Below, piece after piece: positions 7,613 to 16,796 of a stretch of 64,000 nt of DNA. The notes beneath the pieces were generated by a model. That model did not search any database and was not told the origin of the DNA. It saw only the letters and a program-made list of their open reading frames with translations. The number at the start of each line of letters is the position of its first letter. Position 1 is the first letter of the stretch. The stretch lies in the NCBI RefSeq assembly GCF_040187885.1, contig NZ_JBDPLH010000008.1, forward strand, positions 1 to 64,000, given 5' to 3'. A program made the position numbers and the translations under genes. This stretch comes from Roseateles_E cavernae. Its GTDB lineage: Bacteria; Pseudomonadota; Gammaproteobacteria; Burkholderiales; Burkholderiaceae_C.

Positions 7613-7620
7613 GGCCCCTC

Positions 7621-10494
7621 ATGGCAAACAAGCGCAAAGTACAGATCGAGACCGGTGTCGACAACACCGGCGCCCGCAAGGGCCTTGGTGAGATCAAGGA
7701 TGCCGCCAAGGACATGGCCCAGAGCGTGGCCCAGTCGGGCCAGCAGGCGGCCAAGGGCGTTGAGGCGGTCGGCGCCGGCGGCGATGCGGCGGCCGCCAAG
7801 GTCGAAAGGTCCACTCGCAGCATCATCTCCGCCATCCAGCGCGCTACAGCGGCAGCCAAGGCTAACGGCACTGGTACAGCCGACTTCTTTCAGGCGCTTG
7901 GCGAGCAGAAGGGCAACCTGGAGTCGCTCAAGCCTTTCATTGAGCAACTGCGGCAGGCCGAACGCGCGCAGCAGCTGGCCAGCGGCTCGCTTGACAAGAT
8001 GGGCATTTCGGCAAAGCAGACCGCCGCAGCCCTGCGGCAAGTGCCGGCGCAGTTCACCGACATCATCACCAGTCTCCAAGGCGGCCAAGCGCCGCTGACG
8101 GTGCTGCTCCAGCAAGGCGGCCAGCTGAAGGACACCTTCGGTGGTGTGGGGCCTGCCGCGCAGGCCTTGGGCCGCTATGTGCTCGGCCTGGTCAACCCCT
8201 TCAGCCTTGGCGCTGCGGCAGCCGCCACGCTGGGCCTGGCGCTGTATCAGAGCGCCGAGGAGCAGCAGGCCTTCAACCGCACCGCGATCATCACCGGCAA
8301 CGTCGCCGGCGTCACGGGCGAGCGGCTCAACGAGATGGCGCTGGCCGTCAATCGCTTGGGCGCTGGCACACGCGGCCGTGCGGCCGAGGTGCTGAACGAC
8401 CTGGCGCAAAGCGGCGCCGTCGGCGCGGAGAACATGTCTCGCTTCACCGCCGCAGCGCTGCGCTTCGAGCGGGTCGGTGGCGAAGCGGCCGAGAAAACCA
8501 ACGACGCCTTCCGCGAGCTGGCCCGGGCGCCGCTGCAGGCTGCCCTCAAGCTCAACGATGCCACTAACTTCCTGAACCGCTCAACCTATGAGCGCATCCG
8601 GGTGCTGGAGGAACTGGGCTTGCGAGACGAGGCAGCTCGCGTCGCGCAAGAGGCCTACGCCGACTCCATCGAGAAGCGCGTGCCCGGTCTGGAGCAGAAC
8701 CTGGGCCTGCTCGCGAAGGCATGGAACGGCATCACCAGCGCAGCCAAGGGCGCATGGGACGCCATGCTGGATATCGGGCGTGAGGACACCCCCGAGCAGA
8801 AGCTGGCCAAGCTGCGCGAGCGCGCTGCGTCCATCGAGCAGCAGCTGGCCTCTGGGGGCTTCAGCAGCACCGAGGGCGGTGCGGCGACAGGTCGCGGTCT
8901 GGGCGTGCAGGGTCGCAAGGATCAGCAAGCGGCACTGGAAGCCATCCGTGAGCAGATCCGTCTGTATGAGCGTTCCCAGGCCGCTGCGGCGACTGTTGCG
9001 GCTGAAGATGCCAAGCGCGCCAAGGAGATCAAGGCCGCCGCCGATTTTGACAAAGAGGGGCTGCAGTACCTGACGCGCCGCGAGCAGATCGAGCGCGAGG
9101 TCACCAAGGCCCGCAACGAAGGTGCCGCCGCAGGCAAGAGCCAGGCCGAGATCGAGAAGCGCGTCGCTGCCATCCGAGAGAAGCTCGACCCCGGCATCGG
9201 CGCCGCCCGTTCGGGCAGCGGCTTGGCCGATGTGAAGCGCCAGCTGGGCCAGCTCACCGCCGCCTATGGTGATGCCGAGGCCATCCTCAGCGCCACCCGC
9301 CAGGCTGGCCTCATCAGCGAGGCCGACTACTACGCCGCCAAACGCGCGTTCATCCAGCTCGACAAGGACGCCCGCGTGCGCGAGCTGCGCGGCGAGATCT
9401 CCGCGCTGCAGCAAGCCAACGCGAGCAACAAGCTCTCCACCGCCGAGCGCATCGCCAACGGCGACAAGATCAAGGACAACCTCGCCAAGATCACCGAGGC
9501 CGAAGGCAAGGCCGCTGCGGCTACGGTGGTGCTCGGCGTGCAGCAGAGCGCGGCGGTCAGCGGTGTGGCCAAGGCCTATGAGGACGCCAGGCTCGCCGCC
9601 GAGGACTACCTGGCCACCCTGCAGCGCGGCCAGACTCGCGAGCTCGATCTCTTCGGCGCCAGCAACAGCCAGCGCGAGGAGGCGAGGGGCCGCGACCAGA
9701 TCTCCGACAAGTACATGCAGGACCGCCAGCGCATCCAGGGCGAGCGTGCGCTGACGGCAATCCAGCAAGGCGGCATCCTCACCGGCGAGCAGTCCCAGCG
9801 TTTCGACGACCTGCTGGCACTGAACCGCAGCTATGAAGAGAAAGCCCTCGGCAGCTACCGTGACTACATCGAGCGTCGCAAGCTGCTGGAGGCTGACTGG
9901 GCCCAGGGCGCCAGCAGTGCGTTCAGGAACTATGTCGACGACGCGCGCAAAATCGCGGGCCAGACCGAGAGCCTGTTCGTCAACGCCTTCTCTGGCGCCG
10001 AGGACGCGCTGGTCAACTTCGTCCGGACGGGCAAGCTCGACTTCAAGAGCCTGGCCGATTCGATCATTGCCGACCTGGCTCGCATCCTGATCAAGCAGCA
10101 GCTGGTCAGCGCCGTGAAGACCGTAGGCAGCTTCCTCGGGCTCGGCTTCGCCAAAGGCGGCGCGTTTGATCCCTCTGGCGAAGTCAAGCGCTTCGCGATG
10201 GGTGATGTGTTCGACAAGCCCACTCAGTTCACCTATGGCGGGGGACGCAACCTCGGCGAGCTTGGCGAGGCTGGGCCCGAGGGGGTGCTGCCGCTGGCTC
10301 GCGGTGCTGGTGGAAAGCTCGGCGTGATCGCGCATGGCGGCAGCAGCAGGGAGCTACCGCCGATCGTCTACGCACCAGTCACCAACATCGACAGCCGCAG
10401 CGACCGCGCGGCTGTGATGGCCGACATGGAGGCCTCGCACCGGGCCAACAACCGCGAGCTGCTCGCACTCATCAAAGATCGGATGCGCGCGTAA
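7621..10494 (+). CDS. Tail tape measure protein
   Basis: 957 residues, mostly long Ala/Gln/Glu/Arg-rich helices. Residues about 120-180 carry 'KQTAAALRQVPAQFTDIITSL' followed by 'GGQAPLTVLLQQGGQLKDTFGG', a hallmark of lambda-family tape measure proteins (TMP_2). The C terminus resembles the lambda tape-measure C-terminal domain. Two hydrophobic stretches lie near 185-210 and 825-845. Length sets tail length. By the usual 0.15 nm per residue rule this suggests a tail near 140 nm (inference). It overlaps the next gene by one base (TAATG). Confidence 0.93.
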   Translation: MANKRKVQIETGVDNTGARKGLGEIKDAAKDMAQSVAQSGQQAAKGVEAVGAGGDAAAAKVERSTRSIISAIQRATAAAKANGTGTADFFQALGEQKGNLESLKPFIEQLRQAERAQQLASGSLDKMGISAKQTAAALRQVPAQFTDIITSLQGGQAPLTVLLQQGGQLKDTFGGVGPAAQALGRYVLGLVNPFSLGAAAAATLGLALYQSAEEQQAFNRTAIITGNVAGVTGERLNEMALAVNRLGAGTRGRAAEVLNDLAQSGAVGAENMSRFTAAALRFERVGGEAAEKTNDAFRELARAPLQAALKLNDATNFLNRSTYERIRVLEELGLRDEAARVAQEAYADSIEKRVPGLEQNLGLLAKAWNGITSAAKGAWDAMLDIGREDTPEQKLAKLRERAASIEQQLASGGFSSTEGGAATGRGLGVQGRKDQQAALEAIREQIRLYERSQAAAATVAAEDAKRAKEIKAAADFDKEGLQYLTRREQIEREVTKARNEGAAAGKSQAEIEKRVAAIREKLDPGIGAARSGSGLADVKRQLGQLTAAYGDAEAILSATRQAGLISEADYYAAKRAFIQLDKDARVRELRGEISALQQANASNKLSTAERIANGDKIKDNLAKITEAEGKAAAATVVLGVQQSAAVSGVAKAYEDARLAAEDYLATLQRGQTRELDLFGASNSQREEARGRDQISDKYMQDRQRIQGERALTAIQQGGILTGEQSQRFDDLLALNRSYEEKALGSYRDYIERRKLLEADWAQGASSAFRNYVDDARKIAGQTESLFVNAFSGAEDALVNFVRTGKLDFKSLADSIIADLARILIKQQLVSAVKTVGSFLGLGFAKGGAFDPSGEVKRFAMGDVFDKPTQFTYGGGRNLGELGEAGPEGVLPLARGAGGKLGVIAHGGSSRELPPIVYAPVTNIDSRSDRAAVMADMEASHRANNRELLALIKDRMRA

Positions 10495-11120
10495 TGGCCA
10501 TCATCACCATGCCCCGCGATCTCGCCTGCGCCAGGGGCTGCGCGCTGGAGCTGATCAACAGCGACACCGCCACCCGCAGCGACCCTAGCGGCAGCATCCA
10601 GGCGCGGAGCTACGGCGTTCCGGTCTGGGGCCTGCTGCTCGTGTCCTACGAGCTGATGGTCGACATCGAAGCCGGTGCCTGGAAGGCCCTTGGCCTCAAA
10701 ATGCGCGGCCTGGTCAATCACCTCGAAGCGTTTGACCCGACCCGGCCTGTGCCGCTGGGGTCACTGCGCGGCACGCTCGCGCTGGCCTTGGTGGCGCCAG
10801 CTGGCACAGCCTTGCTTGATGTCACCGCCGGCGTGGAGCAGTCGGGGCGCAGCCTGGTGCCTGGCGACTTGCTGCAGGTCGGCACCGGCCTGGGCACCAG
10901 CCAGCTGGTGATGGTCACTGCGCCGGCCCTTGTCAACGGGGCCGGCCGCATCGTCGTCGAAATCGAGCCGCCGCTGCGCGCCGAGCACCCCATCGGCGCC
11001 CCCGTCACCTGGGACTACCCGCGCGTCTACCTGCGCCGCACCGAGCCGCGCTTCGGCTGGCAGGCGTACGGGCGCCTGCACACCGATGCCATGCGCCTGC
11101 CCCTCATCGAGAGCCTCTGA
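10494..11120 (+). CDS. Tail-tip module protein, distal-tail (Dit) position
   Basis: 208 beta-rich residues with no signal or membrane segment. It directly follows the tape measure and precedes three overlapping genes. That block copies the layout distal tail, hub, peptidase-like, tip seen in gene transfer agents and lambda-like phages. Phrases include 'RPVPLGSLRGTLALALVAPAGTALLDV' and a C-terminal 'YLRRTEPRFGWQAYGRL'. A tail adaptor role is inferred from synteny; I do not recognise the family itself. Confidence 0.55.
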   Translation: MAIITMPRDLACARGCALELINSDTATRSDPSGSIQARSYGVPVWGLLLVSYELMVDIEAGAWKALGLKMRGLVNHLEAFDPTRPVPLGSLRGTLALALVAPAGTALLDVTAGVEQSGRSLVPGDLLQVGTGLGTSQLVMVTAPALVNGAGRIVVEIEPPLRAEHPIGAPVTWDYPRVYLRRTEPRFGWQAYGRLHTDAMRLPLIESL

Positions 11121-11725
11121 TGATCATCATCACCGACCCCGCGCAGACCAGCCTGCTCGCCGCCCGCGCCCTCGGCGTCGTCTGGCTGCTGGAGCTGCAG
11201 TTTGTCGACTTCACCTACCGCTTCAGCAGCTTCAACCGCGACCTGGTCGCCGGCGGCTTCGGCTGGATCGGCCTGGGCAAGCTGCTCAGCGTGGGCGATC
11301 TGCGCGAGAGCACCGACCCCAGCACCCAGACCATCCCCGTGCGCCTGAGCGTGGCCGACCAGTCTCTGCTCGCCCTGGGGCTGGGCAATGTCGAGGCCTA
11401 TCGCGGCCGCCCGGCGCGGCTCTACCTGGCGCTGCTCAATGAGCACTACCAGGTGGTCGGCCCGCCGCGCCTGCGCAGCGTGCTGGAGATGCAGCCCGTC
11501 AAGATCGACCGAGAGAGCCCCGGCCCCGAAGGCGGCACCGTGGGCGGCTACATCGAACTCCCGGTCGGCGCGCCCGGCATGGGCCGCGCTCGCAACGCCG
11601 AGGGCATGCGCCTGAGCTATGAGCAGCACTGGTTCGAGAACCCCGGCGACCGCTTCCTGGAGTTCGTCCTCGGCCTCATCAAGCAGCCCACCCCGTGGCT
11701 CAGCAAGCGATTCCAGCAGCAATGA
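11120..11725 (+). CDS. Tail-tip module protein, hub position (DUF2163-like slot)
   Basis: 201 residues. The opening 'ALGVVWLLELQFVDFTYRFSSFNRDLVAGGFGWIGLGKLLSVGDLRES' resembles phage BR0599/DUF2163-type baseplate proteins, which begin by describing a short beta domain. The C-terminal part is 'MRLSYEQHWFENPGDRFLEFVLGLI'. Start and stop overlap its neighbours (TGATG and ATGA), so it is translationally coupled in the tail-tip operon. Function is inferred from position and weak resemblance. Confidence 0.55.
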   Translation: MIIITDPAQTSLLAARALGVVWLLELQFVDFTYRFSSFNRDLVAGGFGWIGLGKLLSVGDLRESTDPSTQTIPVRLSVADQSLLALGLGNVEAYRGRPARLYLALLNEHYQVVGPPRLRSVLEMQPVKIDRESPGPEGGTVGGYIELPVGAPGMGRARNAEGMRLSYEQHWFENPGDRFLEFVLGLIKQPTPWLSKRFQQQ

Positions 11726-12162
11726 CCACCACCATCAGCCGACCCCGGCGCCTCACCGACTACCTGGCCCAGCCGCCGGCCCCGTTTGCCTGGGCCGCCG
11801 CCAACTGCTGCCACTGGGCCGCTGCCTGGGTGGCCCAGGCCACCGGCACCGACCCCATGGCTGGCCTGCCCGAGACCGCCACTGCCGCCGCCGCGCGCCG
11901 CCTCGTCAAGCGCCTGGGCGGGAGCCTGCGCGCCGCCTGGTCCAAGCAGCTCGGCCGCGAGCCCATCGCGCCGCTGCTGGCCCAGCTGGGCGATATCGTC
12001 CTCGTGCAGCTGCCGCCCGAGCAGCAGCTGGAAGAGGGCGTCGGCGAGCTGGTCGGCATCTGCGCCGGCGCGCTCATCGCGGTGGCCACCGCGCAGGGCC
12101 ATGTCGCCTACCTGCCGCTCTCGGCCGGCGTTTGCGCCTGGCGCCTGGAGGTGCAGGCATGA
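11722..12162 (+). CDS. DUF6950-like protein in tail peptidase slot
   Basis: 146 residues from ATG 11722, overlapping both neighbours by 4 bp. The N-terminal 'FAWAAANCCHWAAAWVAQATG' aligns with the Cys-bearing helix of NlpC/P60-like tail proteins (usual form DCxxxxxxW). A later His sits in 'AQGHVAYLPL'. In GTA-type tail tips this slot holds a peptidoglycan-cutting protease. Here the Cys and one His persist, but a full Cys-His-His set is not clear, so catalytic activity is uncertain. Confidence 0.6.
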   Translation: MTTTISRPRRLTDYLAQPPAPFAWAAANCCHWAAAWVAQATGTDPMAGLPETATAAAARRLVKRLGGSLRAAWSKQLGREPIAPLLAQLGDIVLVQLPPEQQLEEGVGELVGICAGALIAVATAQGHVAYLPLSAGVCAWRLEVQA

Positions 12163-15100
12163 TGCGCGCGCTCCTGCTGGCCTTGCTGCTGGCCGCCGTG
12201 TGCGCCCCGGCGCTGGCCGACCCCATCAGCATCGTCGCGGCCATCGCCCCTTTCATCGGCGGCACGGCGGCCGCCTTCATCGTCAACTATGCCGGCACCA
12301 TCGCGCTGACCGCGCTGGGCGTGTTCGGCAGCGTGCGTGCCCGCTCCAAGCAGCGCAAGGCCGCCGCCCAGGCCAAGGCGGCCTACAACGCCAGCCTGCA
12401 AGACCGCAACGTCAGCGTGCTCGCGGCCGACCCGCCGCGCCGCTATCGCCTCGGCCGCTGCTGGGGTGGCGGCGAGGTAGTTGCGGTCTTCACCACCGAT
12501 AAGCAAGGCCTCAAGGAAAACGGCACCTCCTACACCAAGGCCGACGGCTACAAACACGTCGTCATCGTCTGGGCCTACCACCAGTGCGCCGCCATCCATG
12601 ACCTGGCTTTCGAGGGCGTGCCCATCGGCCCGCTCGACGTGGACGGCTGGGCCATCGGTTCGCACTGGGCCACCAGCCGCAAGATCAACCAGAGCCGGGG
12701 CGGCCTGGGCGGCGTGCTCGGCGAAGTCATCCTCACAGCGTCCAGCACCGTCACCTCGGTGACGCTGATCATTGATGCCGCCGACCCCAAGACAGCCGCG
12801 CATGCTCCCGTGCCCAACGGTGGCCCCTACGGCTGGAGCATGAGTGGCCTGACGCTCAACCTCCCCGCCCAGGTCCTGCTCAACGACGCCCCCTATACCC
12901 CCACCGCCGCCGACCGTTGGGAGGTGAACTACGCCCGCGAGGCCCCTGACCGCTCCACCGTCCGCGTGCGTCACCACCTCGGCGAGCCCGGCCAGGCCGC
13001 TGACTCGCTGCTGATGAGCCTCGTGCCCGCCAGTTGGACCGCCGCGCACAAGGGCACCGGGCTTTGCTACAGCGTCATCACCATGGACCTGGAGCGCCAG
13101 GAGTTCCAGAGCGGCCCCGGCGGCTGGACAGCCGACATCTCCGGCCTCATCGTCCGCGACCCGCGCACCGGTGCAGACGCCTGGACGAGCAATCCCGCGC
13201 TGCTCGCCTACTGGTATCTGCAGCAGAGCATCGGCTTCAGCCGCGCCGCCGCCGACATCGACGAGGCCAGTGTCATCGCCGCTGCCAACGCCTGCGACGA
13301 GATCGTCAACTACCGCGTGTGGAACGGCACCGAGTTCGTGCTGACCCCCAGCCCGCGCTACACCTGCCACGGCGTCATCACCAGCGACCAAGACCGCGAG
13401 AGCGTGCTGCAGGACATCGCCGAGAGCATGGCCGGCTGGGTCTACCCGAGCGGCCAATGGGTGGTGCAGGCCGGCGCCTGGACCCCGCCGGTCATGGACC
13501 TCACGGACGATGACCTCTACGGCTCCATCTCCATCGTGCAAAGCGGCGAGCCCATGGGCGAGCTGTTCAACAGCGTGCGCGGCCGCTACGTGCCGAACAA
13601 CACGGCCGTCGCCACCGAGATGACGCCCTACAGCAACCCCGTCTTCGTCGCCGGCGACGGCGGCCGGCTGTGGGACACCGTCGATCTGCCCTTCACCAAC
13701 AGCGACCACCGCGCCACCCAGATCGCCCGCGTCAAGACCGAGCAGGCCCGCAACGGCGAGACCATCTTCTACCCCGCCAAGATGCGCGCCTGGCCGCTGC
13801 AGCCCGGCGACCGCGTGCGCGTCAAGAGCGCCGAGTACGGCTTCGATTACAAATGGTTCCGCGTCACCGACTGGTCCTTCGGCCTCACCGCCCCGGTGGG
13901 CCTCACCCTTCAGGCCGACACCCCTGATGGCTATGACCTGGCTGACGCCACGCTGCTCGACCCCACGCCCAACACGGTGCTGCCCTCGCCCTCCATCGTG
14001 CCGCCCATCACCGGCCTGGCCGTCACCAGCGGCACCGCCGAGTTGCTGCAGCAGGCCGATGGCACCATCACCTCCCGCGTCAAGGTCAGCTGGGACCGCA
14101 CGCCTGCCGCCTACATGGCCGAGGGTCGCATCGAGATCAGCTGGCGCGCGGTGGGCCGCGATGTGTGGACCCGCGTCGACGCCGCCGGCGACGACACCTC
14201 GGCCTACATCACCGGCCCCCAGGATGGCACCGTCATCATCGTCTCGGTGGTGGTTGTCAATGGGCTGCGGTTCCGCTCGCCCGATGTGTGGGCCTGGCAT
14301 CAGGTGCTGGGCAAGACCGAGCCCCCCGCGTTGGCCAGCGGCCTGGTGCTCAGCGTGGTGCCCGGCGCGCTGCGCGGCACGCTGTCTACGCCCAGCACCG
14401 AGCTGGACTATGCCCGCACGATCTACCGCTACGGCCTGAGCTTCGCCGCCGGCCTGCCGGTGCCCGGCACCAGCGACAAGGGCGGCTTCACCTGGCCCTC
14501 GCCGCCGGTGGGACCGGTGACGATCTGGTATGCGCATGAGGACACGAGCGGCAACGAGGGGCCGGCGGCGAGCGCGAGCATCACAGTCACTGCGGCGGCG
14601 CTGTTCCCGCCGTCCAACACGCTGAGCATCAAGCTCAACGTCAACGACTTCGCAGGCACGCTGAACTACAACGAGGCCTATATCCATGGCTACTCCAACG
14701 GGGCGCCGGCTGATGTGCCCGGCACCGTGCTGATCAATGGGGTGCAGACCCCAGCCCCCAACCAGTGGGTGCTGACGAACATGGGTCCGGGTCAGTTCTA
14801 CCTGATGTTTGATACGGCGGGGCTGTTTGACTTTGGTGGGTTTGGCCTGCGTCATTACGCCATGGTGCGGCGCTCGGGCGGGGTCTGGCAGTACGACAAC
14901 AACACCACCGCATGGCAAACATTTACGCCCTCGGCCACTATGTTTGTGATCGGCAGCGTCTCTCCTGCTGTGGCTGATGCCAATGTGGCGCCCGGGCTGA
15001 CCAGCGGATCGATCTGGGCCACGGCCTGGAGCCCGGATGCGATCGCGGCGGTGGCTGACAGTGCGAACTGGTCTGGTGTAGGGGGCCGACCCACCATGTA

Positions 15101-15719
15101 CCGCGTCGCGGCGCGCGGCTACAACGCAACCGGCCACCCCATTGAGGCGGGGCTGTACGACGCTGACACCGGCGCGGTGCTGGTTGGGCCGGCCAATATG
15201 TACCGCGCGATAAAGATCAATCGGATCACCAAGGCTGTCACCGATGTGGGCGGCTTCAACACTTACGCCGGCGTGGCCAACGCCGACGCTATGGCTGCGG
15301 CGCTCAATGCGATCGGCAACGATCACATCGTTGTGATCCCTACTTTCGATGAGCCCCAAGGCAACCACCTGCACCCGCCACTGCTGGCTGCCATGCTGCG
15401 CCACGGCGCGAGCCGACAGGTCTATGGTTCATCTCAATTCCGCAACCGATCTGCCTACATCCTCGTCGCCATCGGTGCCTGTGGCGAGGGCAACGGCGCT
15501 GAGTGCTATGCCGGCGCGGTCGACTCCGACCCAAATGCATGGTGCGATGTGGGCTTCAGCCTGCACAACGGTGTGCTGCAAGTCAGCGGGGCCAACAGCG
15601 GCGCGCGAAGCCTTTATGACTATGGCTACCTCCAGTCCGACAACATCGCCATCGGTGCGCTGGTCTCTTCCTACAACGCCCGCACGGCCGGCCCCATTGG
15701 CTGGTCCAACATCACCTGA
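12159..15719 (+). CDS. Tail tip / host-specificity protein (gpJ/GTA gp15-like) with ILEI/FAM3-like domain
   Basis: 1186 residues from ATG 12159 (ATGA overlap with the previous gene). The first 60 residues are strongly hydrophobic and open with a signal-peptide-like 'LLLALLLAAVCAPALADP'. The middle (about 170-600) reads as the phage tail-tip core with 'PLQPGDRVRVKSAEYGF'. Fibronectin-III-like segments follow near 620-820. Residues about 980-1110 contain 'FNTYAGVANADAMAAALNAI' and 'DHIVVIPTFDEPQGNHLHPP', which look like the ILEI/FAM3 GG-type lectin-fold domain. The C terminus probably touches the receptor. The core call is firm; the ILEI assignment was made by eye. Confidence 0.82.
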   Translation: MMRALLLALLLAAVCAPALADPISIVAAIAPFIGGTAAAFIVNYAGTIALTALGVFGSVRARSKQRKAAAQAKAAYNASLQDRNVSVLAADPPRRYRLGRCWGGGEVVAVFTTDKQGLKENGTSYTKADGYKHVVIVWAYHQCAAIHDLAFEGVPIGPLDVDGWAIGSHWATSRKINQSRGGLGGVLGEVILTASSTVTSVTLIIDAADPKTAAHAPVPNGGPYGWSMSGLTLNLPAQVLLNDAPYTPTAADRWEVNYAREAPDRSTVRVRHHLGEPGQAADSLLMSLVPASWTAAHKGTGLCYSVITMDLERQEFQSGPGGWTADISGLIVRDPRTGADAWTSNPALLAYWYLQQSIGFSRAAADIDEASVIAAANACDEIVNYRVWNGTEFVLTPSPRYTCHGVITSDQDRESVLQDIAESMAGWVYPSGQWVVQAGAWTPPVMDLTDDDLYGSISIVQSGEPMGELFNSVRGRYVPNNTAVATEMTPYSNPVFVAGDGGRLWDTVDLPFTNSDHRATQIARVKTEQARNGETIFYPAKMRAWPLQPGDRVRVKSAEYGFDYKWFRVTDWSFGLTAPVGLTLQADTPDGYDLADATLLDPTPNTVLPSPSIVPPITGLAVTSGTAELLQQADGTITSRVKVSWDRTPAAYMAEGRIEISWRAVGRDVWTRVDAAGDDTSAYITGPQDGTVIIVSVVVVNGLRFRSPDVWAWHQVLGKTEPPALASGLVLSVVPGALRGTLSTPSTELDYARTIYRYGLSFAAGLPVPGTSDKGGFTWPSPPVGPVTIWYAHEDTSGNEGPAASASITVTAAALFPPSNTLSIKLNVNDFAGTLNYNEAYIHGYSNGAPADVPGTVLINGVQTPAPNQWVLTNMGPGQFYLMFDTAGLFDFGGFGLRHYAMVRRSGGVWQYDNNTTAWQTFTPSATMFVIGSVSPAVADANVAPGLTSGSIWATAWSPDAIAAVADSANWSGVGGRPTMYRVAARGYNATGHPIEAGLYDADTGAVLVGPANMYRAIKINRITKAVTDVGGFNTYAGVANADAMAAALNAIGNDHIVVIPTFDEPQGNHLHPPLLAAMLRHGASRQVYGSSQFRNRSAYILVAIGACGEGNGAECYAGAVDSDPNAWCDVGFSLHNGVLQVSGANSGARSLYDYGYLQSDNIAIGALVSSYNARTAGPIGWSNIT

Positions 15720-15734
15720 TCGGGAGAAACCGAT

Positions 15735-16085
15735 ATGCCATCCGGTAGCGGCGACCTGGCCACTGTGAGTTTCACGCCCAGCATTGAAGGCGTAGTGCAG
15801 CTGCAGATAACTTTCAAGTTTCAGGGCCTGAGCGATGACGGCGGCGTGATCAGCGCGCGTTTGTTCGTTGAGCAAAGCGGCGTGCGGACCTATGGGCCTC
15901 ACGAACCAATGTCCAGCGGTGGGATGGAGTTCGAGCGCTTCAGCTACGCGCTCCAGCACCGGTTCGCCGTCGCCGCCGGCGCGCCCGTACTCTGCGGCCT
16001 GTGGGGCCAAGCCACCGGCGGGCCGGCGTCGGGCTCATGGCGAGACATGGATGTCTCGGCCTGGCTGCACAAGAGGGCCACCTGA
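15735..16085 (+). CDS. Small phage protein downstream of tail tip, unknown
   Basis: 116 residues behind a GGGAGA ribosome site (15721-15726). It appears all-beta: 'LATVSFTPSIEGVVQLQITFKFQGLSDDGGVISARLFVEQSG', later 'MSSGGMEFERFSYALQHRFAVAAGAPVLCGLWGQATGG'. This resembles compact receptor-contact or fibre-associated beta-sandwich domains. It overlaps the next gene by one base. A tail accessory role is inferred from position. Confidence 0.5.
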   Translation: MPSGSGDLATVSFTPSIEGVVQLQITFKFQGLSDDGGVISARLFVEQSGVRTYGPHEPMSSGGMEFERFSYALQHRFAVAAGAPVLCGLWGQATGGPASGSWRDMDVSAWLHKRAT

Positions 16086-16621
16086 TGCGCCGCCACCACT
16101 TCGCTGACCCCACCACCGGCATCATCAGCAGCGACTATGTCGACGTGCCCGAGGGTGATCTCCCGCTGGCCCTGCAGCGCCGCCCCGGGCAGATCCTGGT
16201 GCCTGGCGTCACCTGGCCCGAGACCCAGCGCATTGCCGCCCTGGTGGCCGACGACTTCGGCAACCAGATCGCGGTGCTGGAGGACTTCGTCCCGCCGGCG
16301 CCGGCCGACGATGAGCTGCGCACCTGGCACTGGGACGCCGAGCAGCGCGGCCATGTGCCCACGCCCACGCTGCTCGCGCTGCAGCGCAAGGCCAGCGCGC
16401 CGCTGCTGGCCGAGCTGGCCGAGCTCGATGCGCGCCTGGCCCGCCCGCTCGGCGAGCTGGCCGAGGCCTCGGCCACCGGCCAGCCCGCGCCGGCCGAGGC
16501 CGTCGAGCGCCTGCAGCAGATCAACGCCAGCAAGGCCCAGCTGCGTCAGCAGCTCGCGGCCATCGCTGCTTCGACATCCGCGGCCGAGCTGGCCAGCATC
16601 GTCAGCACCATCAACCCCTGA
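16085..16621 (+). CDS. Putative tail fibre assembly-type protein
   Basis: 178 residues from ATG 16085 (TGATG overlap). The first 80 residues form a short beta domain ('HHFADPTTGIISSDYVDVPEGD...'). Residues 100-178 are a long Ala/Leu/Glu/Gln helix suited to a coiled coil. The opening motif and overall build recall phage tail fibre assembly chaperones and the small proteins encoded after gpJ. No catalytic motif is seen. Confidence in it being a gene is high; in the role, low. Confidence 0.5.
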   Translation: MRRHHFADPTTGIISSDYVDVPEGDLPLALQRRPGQILVPGVTWPETQRIAALVADDFGNQIAVLEDFVPPAPADDELRTWHWDAEQRGHVPTPTLLALQRKASAPLLAELAELDARLARPLGELAEASATGQPAPAEAVERLQQINASKAQLRQQLAAIAASTSAAELASIVSTINP

Positions 16622-16636
16622 CCGGAGCCCATCACC

Positions 16637-16774
16637 ATGCACCGCACCGCCCGCCATCTCGTCGCCGCCGTCCTCACCGCGCTGCTTGTCGCCTGTGGCG
16701 GCGGCGATCCCGAGGATGAGCATGTCGACACGCCCCGCGTCGACTGCAAGGCCCGCCCCGAGCTCTGCAAGTAG
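16637..16774 (+). CDS. Very small lipoprotein, candidate superinfection-exclusion protein
   Basis: 45 residues with a clear lipoprotein signal peptide: basic 'MHRTARH', hydrophobic 'LVAAVLTALLVA', then Cys20 in an LVAC lipobox. Residues after Cys20 are GGG and then acidic, with no Asp at +2, so outer-membrane sorting would be predicted in an E. coli-like Lol system. The 26-residue mature peptide has two further Cys (37 and 44) that could form a disulfide. It lies directly after the tail-fibre region and before a terminator, the position used by receptor-masking lipoproteins such as T5 Llp. Function is inferred. Confidence 0.7.
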   Translation: MHRTARHLVAAVLTALLVACGGGDPEDEHVDTPRVDCKARPELCK

Positions 16775-16796
16775 GCCGGCCACCCCGCACCCCACC

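Noticed and set aside
11619..12158. A 180-codon N-terminal extension of the tail-tip protein
   Set aside because: It overlaps the two upstream tail genes completely and is Arg/Pro-rich nonsense; the ATG at 12159 in an ATGA overlap fits the operon.
12108..15404. Long open frame of 1098 codons opposite the tail-tip gene
   Set aside because: High GC codon use makes long antisense frames; the product is His/Gly/Ala/Arg-rich with no domain, while the + strand encodes a recognisable tail protein.
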